Origin: Saccharothrix sp. ALI-22-I
GTDB taxonomy: Bacteria; Actinomycetota; Actinomycetes; Mycobacteriales; Pseudonocardiaceae
Length of the DNA: 64,000 nt
NCBI RefSeq assembly: GCF_001984175.1
Contig: NZ_MTQP01000047.1
Coordinates: 62,001-126,000 of the forward strand
Reading direction: 5' to 3'
Shown in pieces: positions 34,768 to 43,340 of the stretch. The translations under genes were made by a program, and so were the position numbers. Within the stretch, counting starts at the first letter, position 1. Every line of letters begins with the position of its first letter. The notes below the pieces were generated by a model. The model saw only the letters and a program-made list of their open reading frames with translations, searched no databases and was not told the DNA's origin.

Positions 34768-35904
34768 TCAGACGGCGCGGACTCCTGCCGGAGCGAGGAA
34801 GTCGATGGGGTGATCAGTGCTGCCGTCGAGTGCCAGGTCGGCGGCGATCTCTCCCATCGCGGGCGAGAGCTTGAAGCCGCTGCCGGAGAATCCGGCCATG
34901 ACGATGATGTCGTCCTCGCCGGGGAGATGACCGACGAGCGGGTTTCCGGACTCCGTGTAGCCCTCCATGTAGGCCGACATCCTGATGGGGTCGGGGTTCA
35001 GGTCGGGCATGAGTTCACGGATGAGCTCGTGGAACGTGCCGAGTTCTTCGGGGCGGACCGTCCGGTCGAGCCGTTCCGGATCGGGCACCGGCAGATGGCG
35101 TGCGAAGGAGAGACCGAGCTTGACGGAGATGCCGTCGGGCGACGGGAGCCCGAAGCAGTCGTGGGGTGTGCTGCGCACGAAGGGAGGGGCTCCGCCCGTG
35201 AACCAGTCGTGGCGGGTGGGCAGGTGCCAGGAGCAGATCACCCTGCGGACGTCGACGGTCCGTGGGAGGTCCGGGAGCAGTGTGTTGATCCAAGGGCCCA
35301 CGGTCACCACGGCGGCGTCCACGTGGTCCGTGCCGTGGTCGGTGACGATCTGCACGCCGCCTCCCGCCGCGGGGACGACCTCCCGCACCGGGGTGTAGCG
35401 GTGCAGCCGGGCGCCCAGCTGTTCGGCGCGGGTGGCGGCCGCCTGGACCGACGCCTCGGGCCTGATGACGGCTCCCATCCGGTCGAGTACGGCGGTGTGT
35501 CCGTCCGGGAGACGGTGCTGCGGGTAGCGACGGGCGAGGGCGTCCCGGTCCAGTACCTCGTGATCCAGGCTATGGGCGGCGCTGGTGGAGAGGAGGAGAC
35601 GCATGGCCGGTGAGGCGGCCTCTCCCATCACGAGGCTGCCGCTGCGGCGTCGCAGCGACCGGCCCGTCTCCGCCTGGAGTTGCTCCCACAGCGCGTCCGC
35701 GAGCCGCAGCAGCGGAATGTACCCGGGCTCGCCGAGGTGGGCGGCTCGGAAGATGCGGCTCTCGCCCCCAGCCGCGCCGCGGTCGTGACCCGGCGCGTAC
35801 CGGTCGTAGCCGATGACCTCGGCTCCGCGGGCGGCCAGTCGCCACATGGCCTGGCTGCCCATGCTGCCGGCACCGATCACGGCGACGCGCTTCCGGATGC
35901 TCAT
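34768..35904 (-). CDS. FAD-dependent amine oxidase (MSOX/SolA-like), intact copy
   Basis: A 378-residue oxidase. ATG at 35904 (MSIRKRVAVIGAGSMGSQAM) is chosen because it aligns with the start of the broken copy at 18665; an upstream ATG at 35955 is possible. FAD motif GAGSMGSQAMWRLAARGAEV, loop GYDRYAPGHDRGAAGGESRI and C-terminal VMAGFSGSGFKLSPAMGEIA are present. The flavinylation Cys region of MSOX is here SAYMEGYTESGNPLVGH, with no Cys. It would oxidise a secondary amine or amino acid. It sits 165 bp downstream of the dehydrogenase gene at 36070, in the same gene order as the broken pair at 17.4-19.3 kb. Confidence 0.88.
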   Translation of the reverse strand: MSIRKRVAVIGAGSMGSQAMWRLAARGAEVIGYDRYAPGHDRGAAGGESRIFRAAHLGEPGYIPLLRLADALWEQLQAETGRSLRRRSGSLVMGEAASPAMRLLLSTSAAHSLDHEVLDRDALARRYPQHRLPDGHTAVLDRMGAVIRPEASVQAAATRAEQLGARLHRYTPVREVVPAAGGGVQIVTDHGTDHVDAAVVTVGPWINTLLPDLPRTVDVRRVICSWHLPTRHDWFTGGAPPFVRSTPHDCFGLPSPDGISVKLGLSFARHLPVPDPERLDRTVRPEELGTFHELIRELMPDLNPDPIRMSAYMEGYTESGNPLVGHLPGEDDIIVMAGFSGSGFKLSPAMGEIAADLALDGSTDHPIDFLAPAGVRAV

Positions 35905-36069
35905 GAGGTCGCTCTTTTCGATGGTGTGGTCTGGGTGGTGGTTGGGCTCCAGCACGGTGGGGATACCGTGCGAACCCTTCCGGTCCCGTTGGGGATGGCG
36001 TTCACTTTCGGCCCGGGAACCTGCAGGTCAACCCCCGCTGTATTCCACCTTGAGGCAGGGGGAGATGGC

Positions 36070-36487
36070 TCAGAGAAGCTCGATCAGTTTGTCGGTGAAC
36101 TCGGTGGTGGTCGCGGTTCCGCCCAGGTCACGGGTGCGGATATCGGTCTTGGCCAGGACCGAGGCGATCGCGTCCGTGATGTCCTGGGCGGCCTCGGGGT
36201 GGCCGAGGTGGTCCAGCATCAGGGCCGCGGACCAGATCGCGCCCAGTGGGTTGGCGATGCCCTGGCCCGCGATGTCGGGCGCGGAGCCGTGCACCGGCTC
36301 GAACATCGAGGGGAAGTCCCGCTCGGGGTTGAGGTTGGCCGCCGGGGCGATGCCGATGGAGCCGGCGACCGCGGCCGCGAGATCGCTGAGGATGTCGCCG
36401 AAGAGGTTCGAGGCGACGACCACGTCGAAGCGGGCGGGGTCGAGGACGAACTTCGCGGCCAGCGCGTCGATGTGCTCCTGGTCCCAG
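36070..36487 (-). repeat. Inverted repeat partner B (418 bp) shared with 18059-18475
   Basis: This is the 3' part of the intact dehydrogenase, identical by eye to 18059-18475 in reverse orientation apart from one extra C (CCCC versus CCC). The two lie about 17.6 kb apart in opposite orientation, so homologous recombination between them would invert the whole island interior. Confidence 0.85.
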
Positions 36488-37125
36488 TCGACCTGCGGGA
36501 ACGAGGCGGCACGCTCGGTGACGAGCTGGTCCCAGAACGGCATGGTGTGGATGATGCCGTTCGACTTGGTCGCGGAGGTCAGGCGGCCGCCCCGCTGGGA
36601 GGCGAGCGTGAAGGCGTAGTCCAGCACGCGTGTGACGCCGGCCCGGGTGAACACGGCCTCCTGCACGGCGATCTCGTCCGGGAAGCCCCTGTTGAGCCGG
36701 CCGCCGACCTCGCCGTACTCGCCTTCCACGTTCTCGCGCACGACGACGAAATCGACCTCGCCCGGCCGTGCGCCGCGCACCGGACTGTCGATGCCTTCGA
36801 AGACGCGGATGGGCCGGAGGTTGACGTACTGGCGGAAGCTGCGCCGGATCGGGATCAGCAGCCCCCACAGCGAAACATGGTCGGGCACCCCCGGGTATCC
36901 CACCGCGCCCAGCAGGATCGCGTCCGCCTCGCGCAGCTGGTCGATCCCGTCGGCGGGCATCATGGCGCCCTCCCGCAGGTACCGCTCGCACGACCAGTCG
37001 TACGACGTGAAGGACAGGCTGAAGCCGTGGCGGCGGCTCAGAACATCGAGGACCTGCTGTGCCGGGGGCAGTACCTCGGTGCCGATGCCGTCGCCTGGGA
37101 TCAGGGCGATGCGGTGGTTCGTCAT
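36070..37125 (-). CDS. Tartrate/D-malate dehydrogenase (TtuC/DmlA-type), intact copy
   Basis: A 351-residue beta-decarboxylating dehydrogenase. MTNHRIALIPGDGIGTEVLP at 37125 is preferred over upstream ATGs at 37152 and 37170 because the broken copy starts at the same point; no clear ribosome site is seen. Motifs are [86 protein letters not shown] and [20 protein letters not shown]. The family oxidises D-malate, tartrate or related 2-hydroxy acids with NAD and Mn/Mg. LysR lies 73 bp upstream on the same strand. Its last 418 bases match the broken copy. Confidence 0.9.
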   Translation of the reverse strand: MTNHRIALIPGDGIGTEVLPPAQQVLDVLSRRHGFSLSFTSYDWSCERYLREGAMMPADGIDQLREADAILLGAVGYPGVPDHVSLWGLLIPIRRSFRQYVNLRPIRVFEGIDSPVRGARPGEVDFVVVRENVEGEYGEVGGRLNRGFPDEIAVQEAVFTRAGVTRVLDYAFTLASQRGGRLTSATKSNGIIHTMPFWDQLVTERAASFPQVDWDQEHIDALAAKFVLDPARFDVVVASNLFGDILSDLAAAVAGSIGIAPAANLNPERDFPSMFEPVHGSAPDIAGQGIANPLGAIWSAALMLDHLGHPEAAQDITDAIASVLAKTDIRTRDLGGTATTTEFTDKLIELL

Positions 37126-37198
37126 GCCGACGATTGCAGCAAGGCGGTCCATGAGGCGTCCAAGACGCAAAGCGGATCACCCTTATAACCGGTGCCTA

Positions 37199-38083
37199 TC
37201 AGCTGTCGGCGGCCGAGGTTGCGGCTGTGACGAACGCGGCGGCCGCGGGCGACAGGCTGCCGCGGCGGCTGACGAGGGCGATGTCCAAGGTGGCCTCCGG
37301 CTCGATGACCAGGACACGGGCGCCCAGTCGCCGGACGACGTCCCGCCACGCATCCGTGACCACCGCGAGCCCGACCCCGGCCAGGACCAGGGGCATGAGC
37401 GACACGCGGTGCTCGGTCTCGGCGGCGATGGTGAACTCGATGCCCTGGTCCCGCAGCGCGTCGACGTAGGCGCGCATCCCGGTACCCGACTGTCCGACGA
37501 TCAGCCGCTGTCCCGCAAGCTCCCGGCACTCCACCTCCGTCCGATCGGCGAACGGGCCCTCGGCCGGCACCGCCAGCACAAAACGCTGCCGCCCCAGCGC
37601 ATGTGAGGCCACCTCCTTGTCGGAGACCGGACCGGCGGACGCCAGAAGCCCCAACTCCACGGCACCCGTGCGCACCATGTCGATCACATCACGCGAGGTG
37701 AACGCCGCCTTGATGACCACCGAGACGCCGGGATACCGGTGGCTGAAGGCACTCACCAAGGTCGTCAGCGGCTCCACCGCCTGCGACGGCATGGATGCCA
37801 CATCGAGGCGCCCATCACGCAGCTCATGCACCGCCGCGACACTCGCCCGCGCCGTCTCCAGACTCCGCACGGCCTCCCGGGCGGGCTCGATCAGGGCCCT
37901 TCCGGCCTCCGTCAGCACTGCCCTACGCCCGATGCGATGGAACAGTTCGGAGCCGAGGTCACGCTCCAGTGCCCGCACGGCCTGCGACAGCGACGGCTGC
38001 GACACGTACAGGGCCGAGGACGCACGGTTGAACCCCCCACGATCAACAATCGCAAGGAAGTACTCCAGCTGCCGAATGTCCAT
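37199..38083 (-). CDS. LysR-family transcriptional regulator
   Basis: A 294-residue LysR protein starting MDIRQLEYFLAIVDRGGFNR, with the helix-turn-helix ASSALYVSQPSLSQAVRALE at residues 20-40 and a periplasmic-binding-like effector domain after about residue 90. It precedes the dehydrogenase in the same orientation. The gap holds CCTTATAACC (37181-37190), related to the paired CTTATAAGG sites of the degraded copy. It most likely activates the dehydrogenase-oxidase pair in response to a substrate such as a hydroxy-dicarboxylate. The last 40 residues have a decayed homologue at 17223-17345. Confidence 0.9.
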   Translation of the reverse strand: MDIRQLEYFLAIVDRGGFNRASSALYVSQPSLSQAVRALERDLGSELFHRIGRRAVLTEAGRALIEPAREAVRSLETARASVAAVHELRDGRLDVASMPSQAVEPLTTLVSAFSHRYPGVSVVIKAAFTSRDVIDMVRTGAVELGLLASAGPVSDKEVASHALGRQRFVLAVPAEGPFADRTEVECRELAGQRLIVGQSGTGMRAYVDALRDQGIEFTIAAETEHRVSLMPLVLAGVGLAVVTDAWRDVVRRLGARVLVIEPEATLDIALVSRRGSLSPAAAAFVTAATSAADS

Positions 38084-38251
38084 ACGCGCTCTCTGCCCCT
38101 CAAGAAATCAACCGACGACTCGATTGATCCCGACCATGGTTGCGTGAAGGATCGCCTCGACGAAGTACGGACCACCGATACACTGGCCGTAATCGTCACC
38201 GAAGCGCGGTCACAGCTACAGAGGTTAAAAGAATGATGGCAGTTGACGCAC

Positions 38252-38800
38252 TCATGATGTCGTGAAGGTCAGTCCGGTCTGGATGAGGCAGCCGTCGAGC
38301 AGGTGGGGCCGGTACTACTGGATCTTCTTGAGTTTGCGTTTCACCACGCGCGTCAGGTGGTCGAGGTCGGCCGCGGCGAAGTCGGCCAGTGGCCGCTTGA
38401 GCAGCGACCACACCCCTTCGCCCGGGTTCAGGTCCGGAGCTCAGGAAGACAGGTGGACCACCCGTAACCAGTCCCGGTTTACGGCGATGAACTCGGTCAG
38501 CTCGTGTGTCGAGTGAACGTTCAGGTTGTCCCAAGATCCGCCACGACCACCGCGTGCCCCCTCGACCAGCAGTTCGGACATTTCCCGCTGCCACAATCGC
38601 GACATGTGGCGGCCCTGATGCTCCGAGGTCGACATCCGCCCGTAGAACGCGAACCGCAACCCCGGGTGGGCGTGCGGTCCCGCGAACGCTTCCGCTCACC
38701 GTTGAGCTGCTTGGCCCGCAACCAGCCGTCCAGCAAATCCTGACCGTTCTCCGACACCACCACGGCCACCTTCGCGATCGGGGACAAGTCACCGCAGTGC
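38252..38800 (-). mobile_element. IS630-family transposase remnant
   Basis: The minus strand reads GSWDNLNVHSTHELTEFIAV with the Asp of the DDE triad, then NRDWLRVVHLSS and a stop at 38441. In the same frame APDLNPGEGVWSLLKRPLAD carries the final Glu, and FAAADLDHLTRVVKRKLKKI is the usual end. A stop replaces the expected Tyr codon before APDLNP, another interrupts KKIQ, and the upstream half is shifted near 38660. No inverted repeats could be paired with confidence. Confidence 0.7.
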
Positions 38801-39122
38801 CCACCGCTCCACCTCCTCATGACATGAAGTGACCCGGACGGCCCATTGTATACACCCGTATAGGCTAATTTTGATCATGAGAGGGTCGCCGAGAACACCA
38901 CCCGCCGCCACCGCCGGGGCGGTGACTCGCGCCGCGCACACCCCTCACCCTGTGCCGCATGGGGTGCAGGGGTCGCCCGAGTGAGGGACTCGGTCGTCAC
39001 GATCTTCTCCACCGGCGTGTCGACGTCCGCCTGCCGGTCGGAGGCCCCGGCTACCGTTACCGCATGTGTGCGCGAGCGCCGACCGTGATCAGCGGGGCGG
39101 CGTCGCGCGGGGGACACCGCCG
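38801..39122. other. Gene-free stretch with a local AT-rich patch
   Basis: No gene is supported here. Bases 38845-38882 (CATTGTATACACCCGTATAG, then GCTAATTTTGATCATG) are AT-rich compared with everything around and include TTGTAT and TAGGCTAAT, which could serve as a promoter for rightward genes or mark the old IS boundary. Confidence 0.35.
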
Positions 39123-39600
39123 ATGACCGACCCGCACGTGTCCCCGTCCCCGGCGCGAAGCCCGGACGAGGTGGTGTTCGTGCTGTTGCCGCCGACCGGC
39201 GAGCTGGTGCCGCGCACCGTCTCCGGCACGATCGTCCCCGACGAACGGGGCACGCCCTACCAGCAGGAGCTGTGGTCGGCCGTGGCCGCCGCGGTCGATC
39301 CGCACCGGGGCCTGGTCAACGGGGTGCCGTTGGAGGAGGGGATCCGGGCCAAGGTGGTCGACGCCTCCGAGGACGCCGCCGCGTCGCTGTCCGAGCTGTA
39401 CCCGCCCAACCCGGTCGCCTGGGCCGTGCTCACCGTCCTCGGGCGCCCGGCCCGCCGCTGGTTCGGCACGACCGCCCCGGTCGGCACCGAGGACGAGGAC
39501 GGGATCACCGCCTCACTCACCCCCATCAGCTCGATCCGATCAACCGGGCCGAGGAGCCGTGCGGCCGGGTCGGGATCGGGTTCCGGACGGATGCTCACGC
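39123..39600 (+). CDS. Hypothetical protein, 3' end unclear
   Basis: ATG at 39123 follows GGGGGACACCGCCG. The protein begins MTDPHVSPSPARSPDEVVFV, LLPPTGELVPRTVSGTIVP, then YQQELWSAVAAAVDPHRGLV and AVLTVLGRPARRWFGTTAPV. Codon bias is good up to about 39530. Beyond that the frame runs antisense into the ATPase gene and continues to 40103, but a neighbouring frame (HQLDPINRAEEPCGRVGIGF) looks more protein-like, so a frameshift near 39525 is likely. No family is recognised and there is no signal peptide or membrane segment. Confidence 0.5.
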
Positions 39601-40005
39601 CGTGGCGCGGGGAACCGTGGCCCACACGGTCTTGCCGACCTTCCGCATGGTGGCGCCCCACGCCTTCGCGACCCTGTCGACGATCACCAGGCCCCGGCCG
39701 CGGTGGCGGGTCACCGTCGACCGGCCCAAAATCGGCGGTTCCGGGGACGTGTCGTCCACCTCGACCCGGACGAACGGCGGCTGTTCCGAGCGCAGGAACC
39801 GGATCTGACACGGGCGCTGTCCGTGGTCGTAGGCGTTGGTCAACAATTCGGTGGCGACCAGCATCACGTCGTACAGCTCGTCGTCGGACAGGTCGCTCAA
39901 CGCCTCGGCGGCACAGTGGCGTACCTCGACGATCGAATACGGATGCTCGTGAAGATCGAGCACCAGGCGGTCGGTCCTACGCTGAGGCTCGTCACCGTGT
40001 CCCAC
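39595..40005 (-). CDS. Anti-sigma-factor-type histidine kinase-like ATPase
   Basis: A 136-residue HATPase_c_2 (RsbW/SpoIIAB-like) domain. The GTG at 40005 has GGGAG seven bases upstream. The N-box region is MLVATELLTNAYDHGQRPCQ, the G1 region VEVDDTSPEPPIL and the G2 region RHRGRGLVIVDRVAKAWGAT, ending GKTVWATVPRATA. Such stand-alone domains bind ATP and control sigma factors or partner antagonists in Streptomyces-type stress and developmental switches. No sigma factor or anti-anti-sigma gene is next to it. It converges with the hypothetical gene at 39123. Confidence 0.85.
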   Translation of the reverse strand: MGHGDEPQRRTDRLVLDLHEHPYSIVEVRHCAAEALSDLSDDELYDVMLVATELLTNAYDHGQRPCQIRFLRSEQPPFVRVEVDDTSPEPPILGRSTVTRHRGRGLVIVDRVAKAWGATMRKVGKTVWATVPRATA

Positions 40006-40589
40006 TTCGATACTCCCTTCGGCTGATAACAACGACCCGGGGCCGGTTACCCGGACACGCCACACACCCAACCCCCGGCTCAGTCGATCACCGTCACGGG
40101 TGAAGACCTGCGAGCCTCCGACCACCTGCCGGAAGGTGGCCGGCTACTTCCCGGGCGGGAGAGCCACGGCGAACAACTCACGCTGAGGTAGAGCGTTGTG
40201 CGGGCACGACCACACCGGCCGTGACGACTGACCGTCCCACCACACCCCGGTCCACAGTGGACCCGACGCGGCCAGGTTCACCGGTTTTGGTGAACGCGGA
40301 CGGGAGCGCGGGTCGCGGTGCGCCTGGGATGCTGTGGGGGCGCCTCACCGAAAGGGGCGGGTTCCGGACAGGGCGAGTGGGAGGCCCGCATCACCGGGAC
40401 GCGCCCGGCGTTGGTTCGGCGGCACCCGGCCGGTCTGCGTGACCCGGCGGGCGCGCGCACGCCCGTGGCCCACAACGGACCCGGACGGGTCATCGCGGCG
40501 GTGCCGCCGAACCACGACACTGCGCGGCGCACAGCGCCGTGGTCGGGAAGAGGTCGGCCAGCCCGGTCGGGACCGTCGTTGTCACCAAC
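40006..40589. other. No recognisable gene
   Basis: Nearly 600 bases upstream of the ATPase and downstream of the ASCH gene. Several GC-rich frames are open, but none shows recognisable motifs or a convincing start, so I call none. Confidence 0.45.
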
Positions 40590-41866
40590 TCATGGCCTCA
40601 CCGGAGGGCCGGACATGACGAAGGCCCGGCGTTCGATGCCGATCGCGACCACGCCCAGGGCCTCGCGTTCAGGCGGGTAGATCTGGCGGATGTTGGCCAA
40701 CTGCTCCTCGCGGGTCGCGGTGGGGTTGACCGAGGAGACCTGCTCGTGGTCGAACATCTCTTCGAAGCCGGTGTAGCGGGCCACGCGGGTGACGCGGGTC
40801 AGGACCGAGTCGCCCTGGCAACGGAACCGGATCAACGACCCCTTGCGGATCTTGCGGCGGCTGGAGTCGTTGACCCGGATCTCGGTGGTCTTGCGGCCGG
40901 TGGCGATCAGGTCGAAGTAGCGCTTGTAGATGCCCATCTCGTGTGCGCGGACGGCGGGTTCGGTGGGGCGTGAGGTCATGAGTCGGCCGAGTTCCTTGAC
41001 GGTGAACGAGCGGAAGAAGTGCTTGGGGTCGGTCAGCAGCTCGCCGACCAGCCACACGAGGGCGTCGACGTAGGCGTCGACGCTGCCGGGCCAGGCGGTG
41101 GTGTCCAGCATCCACGGCTCGACGTCGGCGGGCACTGCGTCTCTGCCCTGTTCACGCAGCAGGGACTTGGACAGCTCGGCCCCGGTCGGGGCGAGCACCT
41201 GGGGTGTGAAGATCCGCACCGGCATGTGCCCCGGCGGGGTGTCCAGCGCGCCGAGGGCGCCGTCGACCAGTTGGCAGCCGAACACCCAGTCGCCATCCTT
41301 GAGCATCACGTGCAGCACGTCGGGGTCGCGGCCGAACGCGCGTTCCTTGACCAGGTTGCGGTACAGGGTGGCGAGGTCGAGTCAGGGTGCGCAGGAATTC
41401 CGCCCGGAAGCCCGGTGTGGCCTGTTGGTCGGTGTAGGTCTCCACCGCGTAGTCGGTGTCGGTGGCCTCCGACAGCGAACGGAAGAACGCCCGGTAGTAG
41501 CGGTCGATCAGCTCGTCGACCTGGTCCTTGCCCAGCGCGTGGTAGTAGGTCTGCTGGTAGGCGGTGTGGGTCTCCGGGTCCAGCACCACCTCGTACGGGG
41601 CGTTGTCCAGCGCGCCGAACCGCACCGCTGTGTCGATGGAGAACTCTCCCGCCGCGCGATCTTCGCGAGCAGGAACGCCGCGGTCTGCACCAGGTTCGTG
41701 CCCAGGTGCGGGGCGCCGTTGATCTGGGTGCCGACCACGAACTCGATCCGCTCCGGCCGGGCGCCCAGCACGCGCGGCCGCAGGATGTCGATCGAGCGCA
41801 GCAGCGCGTTGGCCAGGATGCTGTTGGGCGACAGCAGTAACGACGGTTTCCCGTTGCGCGACGCGG
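40590..41866 (-). pseudogene. Class I synthetase-like / ASCH fusion protein, three frameshifts
   Basis: Read across frames, about 410 residues belong to one protein. The N-terminal part LRPRVLGARPERIEFVVGTQ, INGAPHLGTNLVQTAAFLLA resembles a class I aminoacyl-tRNA synthetase or nucleotidylyltransferase site (HIGH-like HLGT). The middle reads FSIDTAVRFGALDNAPYEVV, DLATLYRNLVKE and LHVMLKDGDWVFGCQLVDGA. The C-terminal 110 residues are an ASCH RNA-binding-type domain (MGIYKRYFDLIATGRKTTEI, then IRKGSLIRFRCQGDSVLTRV). Frame changes lie near 41838, 41648 and 41383. The last segment from 41318 is still an intact 242-residue frame. It is downstream of an ATPase fragment on the same strand and may have formed an RNA- or nucleotide-processing unit with it. 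Confidence 0.65.
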
Positions 41867-41870
41867 GTGA

Positions 41871-42115
41871 TCACGCTCCTCTGCTGGGTTTGGGCAGGCA
41901 CAGGTTGGCGCAGATGAAGTCCAGCCGCGCCGTGGCGGAGTCCGGGGCGACGAACACCGGCTCGTAGCCGGCGTCGTAGTAGCCCTGCACGATCAGCTCG
42001 TGCACCCGGCGGACCTCGCGGTCCTTGGCCCACACGATGTCGTCGGGGTCCTCGAAGGTGTCCAGCGGGTCCAGCACGAAGACCGCGTCGTAGCGGTGGA
42101 GGCGGGCAAGATCAG
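41871..42115 (-). pseudogene. AAA-type ATPase/kinase, C-terminal fragment
   Basis: This frame ends ...LCLPKPSRGA at 41871. It contains RYDAVFVLDPLDTFEDPDDI, VWAKDREVRRVHELIVQGYY and DAGYEPVFVAPDSATARLDF. This looks like the second half of AAA_28/NadR-like P-loop proteins (the LD-P-L strand as Walker B). The P-loop half upstream of about 42115 is missing. The stop lies just before the start region of the synthetase-like gene, which suggests an operon before decay. Confidence 0.5.
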
Positions 42116-42299
42116 GGGCGCGATGCCGCGTACCTGTCGAGATGCGGCCGAGACGGGTCACGACACTCTCGGAACACGGTCGCGGCCCGTTCAAGGGCGA
42201 GGACGGCGGCTTGGCGGCCCTGCGCGGACTGCCCGCAGAGCTGGGTGTACGGGCTGCCGGTGGGCGACCTGTCGCACTCCCTGAGGTCCGTCATCAACA

Positions 42300-43200
42300 A
42301 TGTCTGACGCACATGCCGGTGCCGTCGCCCCGCAAGCGCGTCCACGCGATGTGCTTGACGCAGCAGGCATGAAAGCAGGCGTGGCGACCACGGGAGCCGA
42401 ACTGATCCGTGATGGAACGAATGCCATCTACCGACTGCCCGGCGAGGTGGTTGCCCGTGTCGGCCCTCCCGGGTCCGGCGGAATCGCCGCGCGTCAGATC
42501 ATGGCTTCACAGTGGTTGGCCGATGCCAGCATTCCCGTTGTACGCGCACTGGACCATGTCGAACAACCAACGATCATCGACGATCGACCTGTCACGTGGT
42601 GGGCCCGATTGCCCGAGCATCGGCACGCCGACCCCGCCGAGCTGGGCGCGACACTGAGACGGCTCCACGCATTGGCCGTACCGGACTCTCATTCCTTTCC
42701 CATCGTCGACCCATTCGACGGCCTGAGCGATGCCATCGCCAGGGGAACGGTGCTGTCGGAGACGGAACGAACCTGGCTTCGACACCTTGCAGAACAACTG
42801 CACACGGAATACCAGGCCCTCCTTCCTCAGCTACCTCTGTGTCTCATCCACGGCGACGCCTGGCAGGGCAACGTCGTAGTTCCCTCCCGAGGCACCCCGG
42901 TGTTGTTGGACCTCGATCACATGGGTATCGGCCCTCCCCAATGGGACTTGGTTTCGCTGGCAGCTGACTACACCGACTTCGCCCGGATCACACAGTCGGA
43001 CTACCACGCTTTCGTGGACGCCTACGGCGGCTACGACATGGTCCGGCTACCGCACACTGGCGACAGTCAGGGAGCTGCGCTGGGCCGCCTTCGTCCTCGA
43101 CAAAGCCCGCATCAGTCCCACTGCGGCGGAGGAGGCTCGGCATCGAGTGGCCTGCCTGCTGGGCAAGATTGAGCGGCCGCGGTCATGGTCCGCATTCTGA
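42300..43200 (+). pseudogene. Aminoglycoside/choline phosphotransferase family protein, late frameshift
   Basis: ATG at 42300 (MSDAHAGAVAPQARPRDVLD) opens an APH-fold kinase. The N-lobe has ELIRDGTNAIYRLPGEVVAR. The catalytic loop is LCLIHGDAWQGNVVVPSRGT (HGDxxxxN), and the metal-binding LLDLDHMGIGPPQWDLVSLA follows. Near 43045 the frame shifts after GGYDM; the correct continuation SGYRTLATVRELRWAAFVLD, then EEARHRVACLLGKIERPRS ends at 43200. All catalytic residues precede the break, so a truncated product might fold partly. The family phosphorylates antibiotics, choline or small amines; substrate unknown. Confidence 0.75.
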
Positions 43201-43340
43201 TATTGAAACGAAAGTGATCATTTGCCTGTAGGCAGATCGCTCTGCGGGCCCCGCCGGCGGACCTTCGGGGTTGCCGTCTCGACGCCGCTTGACCGGCTGC
43301 TCCGAACCCGCCCCGTTGATCGCTCGGACAGCGAACCGAA

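Noticed and set aside
35680-37188. Plus-strand ORF of 502 codons over oxidase and dehydrogenase
   Set aside because: It is antisense to two genes with intact catalytic motifs and matches the antisense of the degraded copy only because the sense sequence is conserved.
42300-43200. Functional antibiotic-resistance kinase
   Set aside because: The frame is broken before the C-terminal helices and substrate cannot be inferred from the APH fold alone.
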